A DNA stretch of 64,000 nucleotides, from NCBI GenBank assembly GCA_013396655.1, contig WBMV01001098.1, positions 1-64,000 of the forward strand. The letters run 5' to 3'. Under the pieces are notes generated by a model. The model made no database searches, was not told the origin of the DNA, and was given only the letters and a program-made list of their open reading frames with translations. Shown one piece after another: positions 1 through 8,914 of the stretch (the first letter of the stretch is position 1; the number at the start of each line of letters is the position of its first letter). The DNA comes from Campylorhamphus procurvoides (taxonomy: Eukaryota > Chordata > Aves > Passeriformes > Dendrocolaptidae). The position numbers were made by a program, and so were the translations under genes.

Positions 1-14
1 CTGAAATAGTACAC

Positions 15-20
15 TTTATT
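15..20 (-). terminator. Candidate poly(A) signal (AATAAA, minus strand)
   Basis: The plus-strand TTTATT reads AATAAA on the minus strand, downstream of the ITPRIPL1-like stop codon. It is the clearest canonical hexamer in the available flank. The window ends 15 bases beyond it, so any downstream GU-rich element cannot be judged. Confidence 0.3.
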
Positions 21-200
21 GAATCAACAGGAAAGCCATTTCTTGATCGCCAGGCATAATTGTACTAATTGGGGAGCATTAATATGTGCTGCAATAGGCA
101 GGGAGATATCTATTATTGCTATAATTCTATATAAAAATAATTCTATATATTCTATAATAAATATTTGTCTTAAATAAGAACCCAAACATTTCTAAATTTA

Positions 201-515
201 AAAACTCAGGTCAGTTCCAATACAGTCTGGGGTTGACAGTCTTGGTACAATGCTGACCTCAAAGTGTCCCTTCATGGGACAGGGGGATACACTGTAAGAG
301 ATTTATCCATGCTTTCCTTATATATATAAAATAATATTATATGAAATACATTTTAGGTATGCTATAATAAATATATATCGAAATGTCCTATTAATAGTAT
401 GTATTAAATGAAAAGTATATATATATCTATATAAAAAAATTCAGGTCATGCCACACACAGTTGTTGCAAGGCTGACCTAAAGATGTCCCTTAAGGGGACA
501 AGGAGAGATACAGTC
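201..515. repeat. Diverged direct duplication (two ~80-100 bp copies)
   Basis: Copy A (201-300) and copy B (434-515) are in the same orientation with starts about 233 bp apart. They share the same ordered blocks: TCAGGTCA, GCTGACCT, TGTCCCTT, GGGACA and GATACA. Each copy contains two inverted repeats: AGGTCA...TGACCT (208-259 and 443-478) and TGTCCC-N5-GGGACA (265-281 and 484-500). The bases between the blocks have diverged, while the inverted arms are kept in both copies. Confidence 0.6.
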
Positions 516-934
516 CATTGACTGATCCCAAGGAAGCAGAGCTGCGTTTCCCCCTCAGGCTCTTTTTCTGTCCCGCATCCCCACTGTCTTTAAACTATAT
601 TATTTGGACATTTACAGTGGGAGGGATCAAAAGCAAGTTATAGGTGCCAGAAACAATTCGTGGATCCATCTCCCATGGCCACAATGGCCATGACATTGTG
701 AGAGGAAACGAAGATCAAAGTCATCTTTGTCGGCCCGTGGGTCATCACAGGATGCTGTGCTGTGGAGACTCTTGAGAGGCAAATGGTGCTGCTGAGGGCA
801 GAATGCTGCTGCTTGTTGTTCTTCCTTCCCTCTCTGTAGTCCACATCCTCCTCTCTTTTTCCCTGCAGTATGAGGTAGTTTTGTGCCACCAGCTGTGGGC
901 CCAATAGATAGAGTTCTGTGCATGAAGAACTCTT

Positions 935-2716
935 TCAACGGCCATAGTACAGCATTCCTAAGATCCGTTCTTCCAGCTCATGGGACTCGCTCATTGCCTG
1001 GGTGTGGGCAGCTAGATCCTGTGCCAGGTGAAGGAAGAGGTTGGGTGGCTCAGCGTTTTGGACATCTGGGGGCAACCTGATCCCCTCAGGAACATTCTGG
1101 TTCCCCACTATAAAATGGTCCAGTCGTTTCCCCAGCAGAGAGAAGTGCAGGTACCGCATGGCATCCCCGAGCCGCTGCAGGAAATGCCTCCTCCGCCAGC
1201 CTGACACTGGTATGGTGTTCAGGAGGTGCATCACTATGGTCTTCAGGGTATAAGTGGAAAAGTCGAAGCCCACAAGGGCACGGGCCAAGAGCTGCAGGCA
1301 TCTGAGGTGCCAGCTGTCATGTGGGACCTGACTGGTGATGTACCTGAAGAACTTCACCTCTGCCACAGCGTAGGTCTCAGGCCACATTGTGCTTGGCGTG
1401 AAGAGGCTCTCTGTGTGCTGGCTGCTCACAAAGATGTCTGAATTACCCTGCTGCACCCCAAACAGGATCTCAACTGTGACTCGCTCTCTGCCTCTGGTCA
1501 CCTTGAATTTGCAGGAGCGGCTGGAGGGCAGCAGCACTAAATGCCAATTGTGCGACTGAGGCAAAGCCCTCCAGGATGCTCTCACCAACTGGTAGAACCA
1601 GCGAGCAGTTTTCTCCACATCTAGGTAGGAGCCAGTGCAGAGGGTGTTTAGGAAGGTGGGCTCCTCATTCCCCCTCTGCTGCTCCTCAGGGTGGTGGAGG
1701 AAGCACAGCGTGTTCTCTCCCTGCTGCTCCCTTGGGCAGGTGCACACCAGCTCCACTCGGATGCTGAAGTTCCTCCCGGGTATTTGCCCTGAGGTGTCCA
1801 TCTCCAGGTGGAAGGTGTGCCCTGGGGGAGGAATCAGGGGTACAAGCACACGGTACACGACGTCCTCTTCACGGGGACTCCAACCTTCAAAGGCACTGCC
1901 CACCCCGATGGCTCGTTGTGGCTCCGGGTAGAAAGTGTTGAACAAGATGTGTTGAAAGATAATTATGAAGTTGTCCATCAGGACAGCTGTCCTCTCACAA
2001 CCTAACTCCAGATCCTGAACAGGCCACTGTATGTGCTCCTGTAAAATCCTTCCCATGCCAAAAATATTTTGCTCTTCTTCCCCTTCGTTTCTATCATCAT
2101 TGTTATTTTCTGCATTGGCAGCATCATCGCCAGCTTCTTCTTCACCAACATTTCTGGCTTCATTTCCATCATTATTGTCATCTTCCTGCACAAACACAAC
2201 CTCGTCTCCTTCATTTCCATCATTATTGTCATCTTCCTGCACAAACACAACCTCGTCTCCTTCATTTCCATCATCATTATCTTCCTGCACATTCACAACC
2301 TCGTTGTCTCCTTCATTTCCTTCATCATTATCTTCCTGCACAATCACAACATTGTTTTCTCCTTCATGTCCATCATCATTTTCTTCTCCTCCTCCTTCTT
2401 CACCACCATTCTCTGGTTCTCGGCTCCTTCTCCTCCGAAGGCTATACCACAGCGCCAGGAGCAGCAGCAGGGCTGCAGCAGGAGCCCAGCAGTGCCAGTG
2501 CTGCAGGGCAGCCCACAGCTGGGCTCCCCAGGCCCTGACACTGTGCTCCTGGCTGCCCTGCTCCACCTCCTGCAGCAGCCGAGCCATCTCCCGCTCCAGG
2601 CGCTTCGCACGCAGCTCCATGTGCAGACGGGTGACCTCATCCAGCCCATCACCCACCATCTGGGGGTACTGGATGAGGCTTTGCAAGAGCAGGAAAAGGA
2701 CTATTTGAGTATCCAT
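935..2716 (-). CDS. ITPRIPL1: ITPRIP-like 1 protein (Mab-21/cGAS-type fold), single coding exon
   Basis: The 593-aa product reads in order: hydrophobic leader (about 5-17), coiled-coil helix rich in L, E and R (25-53), membrane segment of stacked A and L (about 77-92) followed by a basic RRRR stop-transfer patch, acidic N/D/E/G linker (100-217), then the ITPRIP/Mab-21 nucleotidyltransferase-like domain to the C terminus. Family hallmarks are GSAFEGWSPREED (274-286), CTCPRE (325-330), LCTGSYLDVEKTARWF (359-374) and FGVQQGNSDIF (419-429). Founding member ITPRIP binds IP3 receptors; mammalian ITPRIPL1 is a membrane protein reported to bind CD3 epsilon. The Gly-Ser motif is present, but the [DE]h[DE] metal site reads D-V-V, so catalysis is doubtful. 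The start at 2716 gives the expected leader. The linker contains 17-aa repeats. No break is seen. Whether this is the ITPRIPL1 orthologue or a bird-specific paralogue cannot be settled here. Confidence 0.9.
   Translation of the reverse strand: MDTQIVLFLLLQSLIQYPQMVGDGLDEVTRLHMELRAKRLEREMARLLQEVEQGSQEHSVRAWGAQLWAALQHWHCWAPAAALLLLLALWYSLRRRRSREPENGGEEGGGEENDDGHEGENNVVIVQEDNDEGNEGDNEVVNVQEDNDDGNEGDEVVFVQEDDNNDGNEGDEVVFVQEDDNNDGNEARNVGEEEAGDDAANAENNNDDRNEGEEEQNIFGMGRILQEHIQWPVQDLELGCERTAVLMDNFIIIFQHILFNTFYPEPQRAIGVGSAFEGWSPREEDVVYRVLVPLIPPPGHTFHLEMDTSGQIPGRNFSIRVELVCTCPREQQGENTLCFLHHPEEQQRGNEEPTFLNTLCTGSYLDVEKTARWFYQLVRASWRALPQSHNWHLVLLPSSRSCKFKVTRGRERVTVEILFGVQQGNSDIFVSSQHTESLFTPSTMWPETYAVAEVKFFRYITSQVPHDSWHLRCLQLLARALVGFDFSTYTLKTIVMHLLNTIPVSGWRRRHFLQRLGDAMRYLHFSLLGKRLDHFIVGNQNVPEGIRLPPDVQNAEPPNLFLHLAQDLAAHTQAMSESHELEERILGMLYYGR
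2160..2410 (-). repeat. 51-bp tandem repeat coding a 17-aa acidic unit
   Basis: Units begin at 2160, 2211, 2262, 2313 and 2364, exactly 51 bp apart. The first two are identical base for base; the others are diverged and the fifth is partial. Because 51 is a multiple of three, each unit adds 17 residues of the type VVFVQEDDNNDGNEGDE to the acidic linker of the ITPRIPL1-like protein (about residues 119-186) without shifting the frame. Confidence 0.92.
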
Positions 2717-3095
2717 GGCGTGCTGGAGGAGAGAGCGAAGGGGTTCAGTGGGACTGGGAAGGGAGGAAAGGAGCTCGATTTAGGGGGAGCGTGGAGAGGA
2801 GCTGCTGTGGCAGGAAGGAGAGGGCCCTATGGAGATGGCAGGCAGCTGGCAGGCAGCAAGGCCTGTGCCAATATCCCAGGAGTTGTAGCAGCAGCCCTTT
2901 TTCATGCCCAAGGCATTTTGGCAAGGAATTGCCCCTTGTATGCAGAGTGAAAACCCAGCTGTGGGGGCAGCATTCCTGCCCTGGCTCTCAACCTGCACAG
3001 CCTCACCCCAACATGTGTACTCACCACTTGCCCAGGGTCTAGTGGGGCAGTGTTGCCTGCTGTTGTCATTTAGAGCTGCCCCCATTGTGACACAA

Positions 3096-3113
3096 CCTCT
3101 GTGATGTCAGAGG
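3096..3113. promoter_or_regulatory. CRE-like palindrome upstream of the ITPRIPL1-like gene
   Basis: CCTCTG at 3096-3101 and CAGAGG at 3108-3113 are perfect inverted arms around TGATGT. The overlapping octamer TGATGTCA (3102-3109) differs by one base from the consensus CRE, TGACGTCA. It lies 380-400 bp upstream of the start codon. Its use as a CREB/CREM site is inference; the transcription start is unknown. Confidence 0.3.
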
Positions 3114-3500
3114 AGGACAGAGGTTGTTGCTTGGGAAGTTCTTCTGATGGCAGAATTCACAATGGAGTGGTGGGTTCGTGAGAGGTACCACTGCAGAACC
3201 TCTGTACCTCCCCTATTGCTTGGGAGGAGTATCTGCCCATCTTTGACTCCCTGGGGAGCAGGTGCCACAGGCCTTAGCATGCAAGACATGGAGAGGACAT
3301 TGGTCTGTCAACTGTGGGAATTGCTGCCATACATTTCCTCTACAGCAAAAGCACACTCTGGGAGTCAGAGGTGATGCAGGTGAAGAGTCCATGGCAAGGA
3401 GCCTGGAACCAGAGACTCCCATTACCACCTGGACACTGACTGCCCTCCCTTTTTGAGAGAGTCCAATACCTCTGCGAGCTCCACTCTGTGTAAAAATGCC

Positions 3501-3506
3501 AATAAA
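3501..3506 (+). terminator. Candidate poly(A) signal of a divergent plus-strand transcript
   Basis: AATAAA is followed within 40 nt by a TG-rich stretch (GATGAGTGTCTGTG), the usual arrangement of a cleavage site. No protein-coding exon ends here, so it could serve a non-coding transcript running away from the ITPRIPL1-like promoter, belong to an old LTR, or be chance. Confidence 0.25.
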
Positions 3507-4558
3507 TATTGTGTTTGAGCAAATGCTTCCTCTGATGAGTGTCTGTGCCTCACTGTGGGGAGGAATGCAGGCACTGGCACTCAGTGCTTGTGGTGTGCTC
3601 ACCTTGGCTGTACAGGGAGAGAAAATCAGAACCAAAGGTTTGTGGACTGAGACAAGGGAGATCACTCAGGCTCAATGTGGGGAAACATATTTAATTTGCT
3701 AACAAATCAGAGTGGGATAATGAAAAGTAAACCCAAATCTTAAAATATCTTTACCATGTCCCTCCCTTCTTCCTAGGCTGAACTGATCACCCTGACCAAC
3801 ACTGTAGGCCAGGATTCACACATCACTTGGGTAGTTCTCCATGCTGGGCTGCCTGGAACAGCAACCCTTACCTTTTGAACACCAGAGCTCTTATCTCAGT
3901 ATCAGCCAGCTAGCAAAGGCAAACGACCTGCTTCACGATTTTCTTCACTTGTGGATATCAGCCCATTTCCTTGACAGCACATAGCTATTGGCAGGACTTT
4001 GGATTTGCAGACCTGAAATAACAAAAAGGAACTATGAGGATCTCTGCTGAATACAGCTTTAGCCTAAGTGTTTAATAGTCTGGCATAAGATCACAGTATA
4101 AAAACCAAAATTCCACGTTCGAAGACTGAATGTTCTGACCAGTTATGAGTAATAGGTATTTATAGGAAAACTGTAAGAAAGTGTAAAAAATATTGATCAT
4201 CTAATGATTTTAGCCCTCAGCACAACAGGAAGTACAACCACAATCACATGGTAAGTCATTTCCATGGAAACTGATAACATTTTCCATTAAACTGGAATTA
4301 ATTTCAGGCTATAATCTGCTTAAGGACACAGCATGCATAAGGATGCAGCAAGACAGCTAATGCCATATGTAGAAAAGGGAAATGACTGAACTGTGGGTGT
4401 GACTGGAGTGTGAAGAAGTGAGGGCAGGACTGAGTGTAAGAAAACTCTGTCCCAGCACGTCATGTCACAGGCAGGAAATGCTCCCTGCCCTCCATTACCA
4501 CCGGATCTCTCTGCATGGGTTTCCCTGCAAGGGACTGGATAAATAATGTAGGTGGAAT

Positions 4559-5195
4559 TGTTGGAAATTATACACCTTTTCTAATTTTTAATGGTTTTCA
4601 GTAACCTTTTAATTAGTTGTTTTAGTTACTCGTAAGTAGCATGTTAGGCCTTATACCGCTTCTAGCTGGCATTCAGCAGAATTTAACATCAGCTGACATT
4701 GTGAGAAAATGGGAAAATTACTGAAACTTTAAGTTTTGATAAACTAACCTTGATATGCTTCAATGAGCAAAGCCTGTGAGAAGGGAGCTCTATTGTTGAA
4801 ATTGGATACAAGGAGTGCAGAACTTATGGACCACAAGGACATTCTACAGAAACCAGAAGATAAAGGAGAGCCTAACAAAGACTCAGTATGTGTGTTGGAA
4901 AGTCCCTACCAAGGGAAAAACATACTAAAAATATGGGCTTAATTAGCATGAACAGCAAGAAGTTAATAACCAGTAGAGGATATAAGACTAATTAATTAAA
5001 GGGAATTCTGTAGTTTAGAATCAATTAACATTCATTGCTTTGTTTGCTAAGTCTATAAATAGGTAAAAAAGGGTTGCATCGGTATCTGTGGGGAGGCCAG
5101 GATTCTGTCAGCCACACCCCCCTCCCAGTGCTGTGAATAAAGTAATGCCTTGCTTCCTAAGAATAAAAATGCAGTGTTAGAGGGTTTTATTATCA
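4559..5195 (+). mobile_element. Solo LTR of an avian endogenous retrovirus (ERVL-like)
   Basis: The segment begins TGTTGGAAATTATACACC and can be closed at a TATCA near 5195, giving TG...CA ends. Inside, a TATA box (TATAAATA, 5054-5061) is followed about 80 nt later by AATAAA (5136-5141) and a TG/TTT-rich tail, the promoter/R/poly(A) layout of an LTR. No gag, pol or env reading frame adjoins it, so it would be a solo LTR left by recombination. The 5-bp flanks (GGAAT and TTCCC) do not match, so the limits are approximate or the duplication has decayed. Family assignment is by resemblance only. Confidence 0.55.
5054..5061 (+). promoter_or_regulatory. LTR TATA box
   Basis: TATAAATA lies about 80 nt before the LTR poly(A) hexamer at 5136-5141. 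That spacing is typical of a retroviral U3-R boundary. Confidence 0.45.
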
Positions 5196-5715
5196 TTCCC
5201 TGTTAACTGTGCCATGGATCTCTCCTAGCTCAGGAACAAAATTACTAATTAACAGCCTTAGCAGACACACTGCCTCCATAATTGCCATGACCAATCCCCC
5301 AGAGCTTCCCTTCCACCCTCCATGGCCCAGGATCCACCTCCAACCCAAAGCAGAGCTGTCAGTCCCTGTTCCAGCAAAACTACACCCCAACCCTCCACAC
5401 CATCAGGCAGCCCAACAAGACTTGTTCTTGCTGTAACTACAAGCTACATGTCAGGTGGCAGTGGGGCAGTCCCAAGGGAATTGGGCCAGCAGAAGTGCTC
5501 CTGTCAATTCATGGGTTGATAGCTGGATCTGTTGGTTTCCCACAATTAAAAGTTGCAGTGCTGAGGCCTTACATCCACTTCTTCAGCTCCTTCTTGAGAA
5601 ACAATTACCACTGAATAGGTCTGTCAGCCCATATGGCCCAAGATATGGGGGAATAAGACATAAGAGCTGCTCCCACCAGTGATTTGTTTTGACTAACTAG
5701 TAGGGTTGTATTAAC
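5196..5715. other. Intergenic, nothing recognised
   Basis: Short overlapping open frames on both strands have no family features. There is no splice-flanked exon and no repeat that I can name. Confidence 0.5.
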
Positions 5716-5861
5716 TTCCCTGGAAATGTTCAAGGCCAGGTTGGACAGTGCCCTGAGCATGGACCCACCTGATGCCCCCCTGCCTGGAACAAGGGGGTTG
5801 GAATTAGATGATTTTTAAGGTCCCTTCCAACCCAAGCTACCCTATGACTTCTATGATTTCT
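5716..5861 (+). mobile_element. CR1 LINE 3' fragment
   Basis: It contains the CR1 tail phrases 'ctggaaatgttcaaggcc', 'gatgatttttaaggtccc' and 'ttccaaccc', and ends near 'tctatgatttctg'. It is 5'-truncated, sense on the plus strand, with several small indels. Confidence 0.85.
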
Positions 5862-7540
5862 GTAATAACTTGCATCTAGGTGGGTGGGATGTATTTATGA
5901 TCTCCCAGGGCACAAAGGTAATGGTGGCTGGTTCACCAGGTACACTATCCCCATTTACCTTCCCAGCTATCTAAACAGGTTATCACTCTGCTTATGAAGC
6001 AGGTGTGGGGTGCCAGCATTAGCCCCCAGATGAGGATGTTGCACCTACAGCAGCTCCCACCACCAAGAGCCTGTTTTGCAGTTTTTAATCTAGGCAAAGT
6101 ACAGAGAGGAGCAGTCACCATTATTCTTTCTTTTATGAGGAATGGCTTCAAGTGAAGCATTCCACTGAATGAATATGAGTTCCCCCTTTCTTCCCCAAAG
6201 AAACTTATTTGCAAAAATCCCAGTAGTGAACTGTTCTTTCCCTCCCTCTTTCTCCACGCATGTCAGCCCAAGCATGAACAAGATGCTGTGTGATGGGACA
6301 CGCCTCTCACGTCAGAAAAATCTCTAGTGGTTACTGAAAATTCACAGGCAGGTTATTAAAAGAGTCTTCATATGAAGAAACAGACTGAGATAAGGTGATG
6401 TGTGTTCGTGGTTCCAGAGCTAGAGAAAAGCAAAAGTCATCAATCTTCCTTGCAGTCATGGGTTTCTGAAGATGCACGCACAAATAGCAAACTTGCTCTC
6501 TTGGAGATGGGGCTGGAGGCAAACCCAGCTGAGTATACAGTTCAGAGGAGGCAGCATGAGAAAGGTGAGGTTTCTTGGCACAAACCTCTGTAACTGCCAT
6601 CAATATCAAAATTCTCACAGTCTTCCCTGAATTTCATGGGGTTTTTCATCCATTTCATCCATTTTTCCCTCAGACGAGCCGAGGAAATAACCCGCTTGTA
6701 TTATCCTCACATCTGTTGTACAAATGAAGAAATGCTGCATTTGTACATGTAAAGGGATTTCTCTTATCTCACAGGGCTGGGAGTCTGAGAGATACAAAAG
6801 GGTGAAGCCATAGGTGCCTCTATTTTTATACAAATAATTTAAATCTGAGGAAGCAGCACACCTTTGTTGTAGCTTCAAAAGAAGTGAAAGGAAACACGAC
6901 ACATCCTGTTTCTACAAACCCTTTTCCAGTAACTCTGAGGAAAATCTTCAAACATTTAAGGGTTTGGAAAGCTACTTACTTTCATTCATAGTCTTCCTGT
7001 TTTCCTCTGAGGTCAAACAGATTTATGTGTGAAAGGACAACCTGCACTTGACAGCGTGAAGCCATGTGTCATTTGTTGTTTACACCATTTCTGCAAAGCT
7101 AATCCCAATGCCTTCATCTTTTTTGGTATTTTCAAACTCAATAAAAGTGCAAAGACTTGAAGAGAAGATGAGGTGGAACATTTTAAATGCTTCTTCACAG
7201 AGTGTTTGCTTCAGTGCTTTCTCATGAAAGTAGAGAATCTGCTGAAATGACAAAGTAATGGTGCACAAAGCAAATGAAAATTCTGGAAAAATCTAAAGAC
7301 AAGAAAGTTAATCTGAATATTAACAATGTCCATGGTGTGGCCAAACTCAGATCTGTTCCAAAGTTGGAATCTTCATTCAAGGACTTCCCTCTCCCACCCT
7401 ACAAATTCTTTTCATTATCACACAAATTCTTCTTGAAGCTGATGGGAGCAAGCTCTGACACTGCCCTAAGTGACTTCTCAATGCATGAGAACCATCCTTC
7501 TGAAATCAATAGAGGCTACATTACTGTAGGTAACAAAGAA
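5862..7540. other. Intergenic, nothing recognised
   Basis: No coding exon or RNA gene is supported. It is mixed AT-rich and moderately GC-rich sequence with chance ORFs under 100 aa. Confidence 0.5.
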
Positions 7541-7840
7541 ATAGAGACAGGCTGGAAAAGACCCTTAAGATCATCGAGTCCAACCTTTAACCCAGTGCTG
7601 CCAAACCCACCACTAACCCATGGCCCTAAGCACCACATGTGCACATCTTTTAAATCCCTCTCCCACTCTTTCCAAAGCCTGACCAAATATAAGATTGTGA
7701 TCCAAGTGCAGGATCTGGAACTTTACCTTGTTCAGTCTCTGCCCAGATCCCTCACTAGAGCCTTCCTACCCTGCAGCAGATGAACACACCTGCCCAACCT
7801 GCTGTTGTCTACAAACTCACTGTGGGTGCATTATCCCTGA
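7541..7840 (-). mobile_element. CR1 LINE fragment (antisense copy)
   Basis: Read on the minus strand it gives a CR1 tail: 'gatcatcgagtccaacc' near 7572 marks the 3' end. Upstream CR1 sequence follows ('ccaagtgcaggatctgg' near 7700, 'ccttcctaccctgcagcag', then the 'acaaactcactgtgggtgc' phrase). It stops where the plus-strand CR1 begins. Confidence 0.85.
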
Positions 7841-7978
7841 AGGGGTTTAAAAGACACATAGATGTGGCACTTGGGGACATGGGCTAGTGTTGAGCTTGGC
7901 AGTGCTGCGGGAATGGTTGGACTTGATGACCTTGGAGGTATTTTCCAACCTAAACAATTCTGTGATTCTGTGAACTCC
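7841..7978 (+). mobile_element. CR1 LINE 3' fragment (sense copy, abutting an inverted copy)
   Basis: A CR1 tail of the subfamily with 'gatgtggcacttggggacat', 'ttggacttgatgacctt' and the terminal 'ttctgtgattctgtga'. Its 5' end abuts the antisense CR1 copy, so both 3' ends point outward. Confidence 0.85.
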
Positions 7979-8719
7979 ACAAATCCAATGGCATAGCCAT
8001 TTTTTATCCATCTAACTGCGCACCCAGTGCCAGTGTAATGCCCTCTTTTGGATACGCTGCAGAGAATTGTTGGCAGAAAAACCTATCCAGGCTTGGCACA
8101 TAAGGAACCTGCAGCCCTTTGCCTGTGTGTCCAAGGTTTTGCTGTGAGCTGTTGTGCTTTGCAGGGCTGCATGACCCTGCCCTGCAGTGTAAGCAGACAA
8201 GTGAAGCCCAAAAGAACAGTCCAGCTGCATTTCCTTGCAACTGCCCCTGAACACAGGGCAAGAAGGGGCTCCTGAGATCACTGAGGCTGGCCCTGGAGTC
8301 CAGTTCCTGGACTCAGCAGGAGACATGGGAGGGTAAATAATGTTTTTCCAAGCAAATTCCCCTGTGGACCATTTACAGGCTCTCCTCACCTGTCCCCAGA
8401 GCCTCTTGAGCGGGAGATGGCCACCTGCCAGCTCCTCACATCCTGACCCACTTTTCCTGAGAATTCAGCAAGGGAGAGTTTCACAGACAAGAGGAAATCC
8501 CTAAACAGCATGCAGCCCACAGAGTGCAAAGCTGTTGGGGTTTTTTTTCCCTTCCCAGTGAATGTATTTGGCAGCTCGCTGTCCCTGTCAGCGCAGGATC
8601 CCTGCGGAAACCAGAGCTGGGAGGGCTCTTCCTTCCCCAGGAGGAGGTTCCCAGGAGTGTGAGGGATTTACTCCTCACCACCTTCACTCCCCATCCCTTG
8701 CTGGATCCCACTGGAGGCC
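7979..8719. other. Upstream region of the KCNK16-like gene
   Basis: It presumably holds the promoter and 5' UTR, but no TATA box or CpG island is evident. A perfect hairpin, GAGTCCAG-TTC-CTGGACTC, lies at 8296-8314. The start codon at 8720 has a purine at -3. Confidence 0.4.
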
Positions 8720-8914
8720 ATGTGCAGTGACAAGCTGCAGACAGGTCTGCTGGTGGCCGGCTACCTCGTCTACCTGCTGGTGGGTGCCGCTGTATTCCAG
8801 GCACTGGAGAGGACTGCAGAGAAGCAGGAGAAAATAGCAGCTGCCCAGATGAAGGAGGCTTTTCTGCAGACCTTCACACAGCTCACAGTGGCGGAGATGG
8901 AGCAGTTTATGAAG
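8720..8914 (+). CDS. KCNK16: KCNK16-like exon 1 (residues 1-65)
   Basis: It runs from ATG to MEQFMK followed by GTGAGT, a consensus donor in phase 0. It codes M1 and the first half of the extracellular cap. The VAEMEQF end matches WAMEQF at the same place in human TALK-1, which supports the donor. Confidence 0.9.

Larger units (their letters stand above)
1..934 (-). other. AT-rich 3' flank / possible 3' UTR of the ITPRIPL1-like gene
   Basis: No coding sequence is supported here. The first 450 bases are rich in TA and ATAAA runs. A hexamer reading AATAAA on the minus strand lies at 15-20, about 920 nt past the stop codon of the ITPRIPL1-like gene, and could be its poly(A) signal. Two diverged copies of an 80-100 bp segment (201-300 and 434-515) lie within it. 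Short open frames at 627-938 are shadows of the flank with no family features. Confidence 0.45.
2717..4558. other. 5' flank of the ITPRIPL1-like gene and intergenic DNA
   Basis: No coding exon is supported. The first 400 bases are moderately GC-rich and contain a CRE-like palindrome near 3100. A plus-strand AATAAA at 3501 followed by TG-rich sequence could end a divergent transcript. From about 3700 to 4558 the sequence is AT-richer and I recognise nothing in it. Confidence 0.5.

Noticed and set aside
2031..2950. Plus-strand open frames of 225 and 293 codons opposite the ITPRIPL1-like gene
   Set aside because: They are antisense shadows of the real minus-strand exon. The 51-bp repeat is a multiple of three and AT/TC-rich, which keeps several frames open. 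No family features are present.
7274..7783. 169-codon plus-strand frame
   Set aside because: Most of it lies in an antisense CR1 copy, and the rest shows no family resemblance or splice signals.
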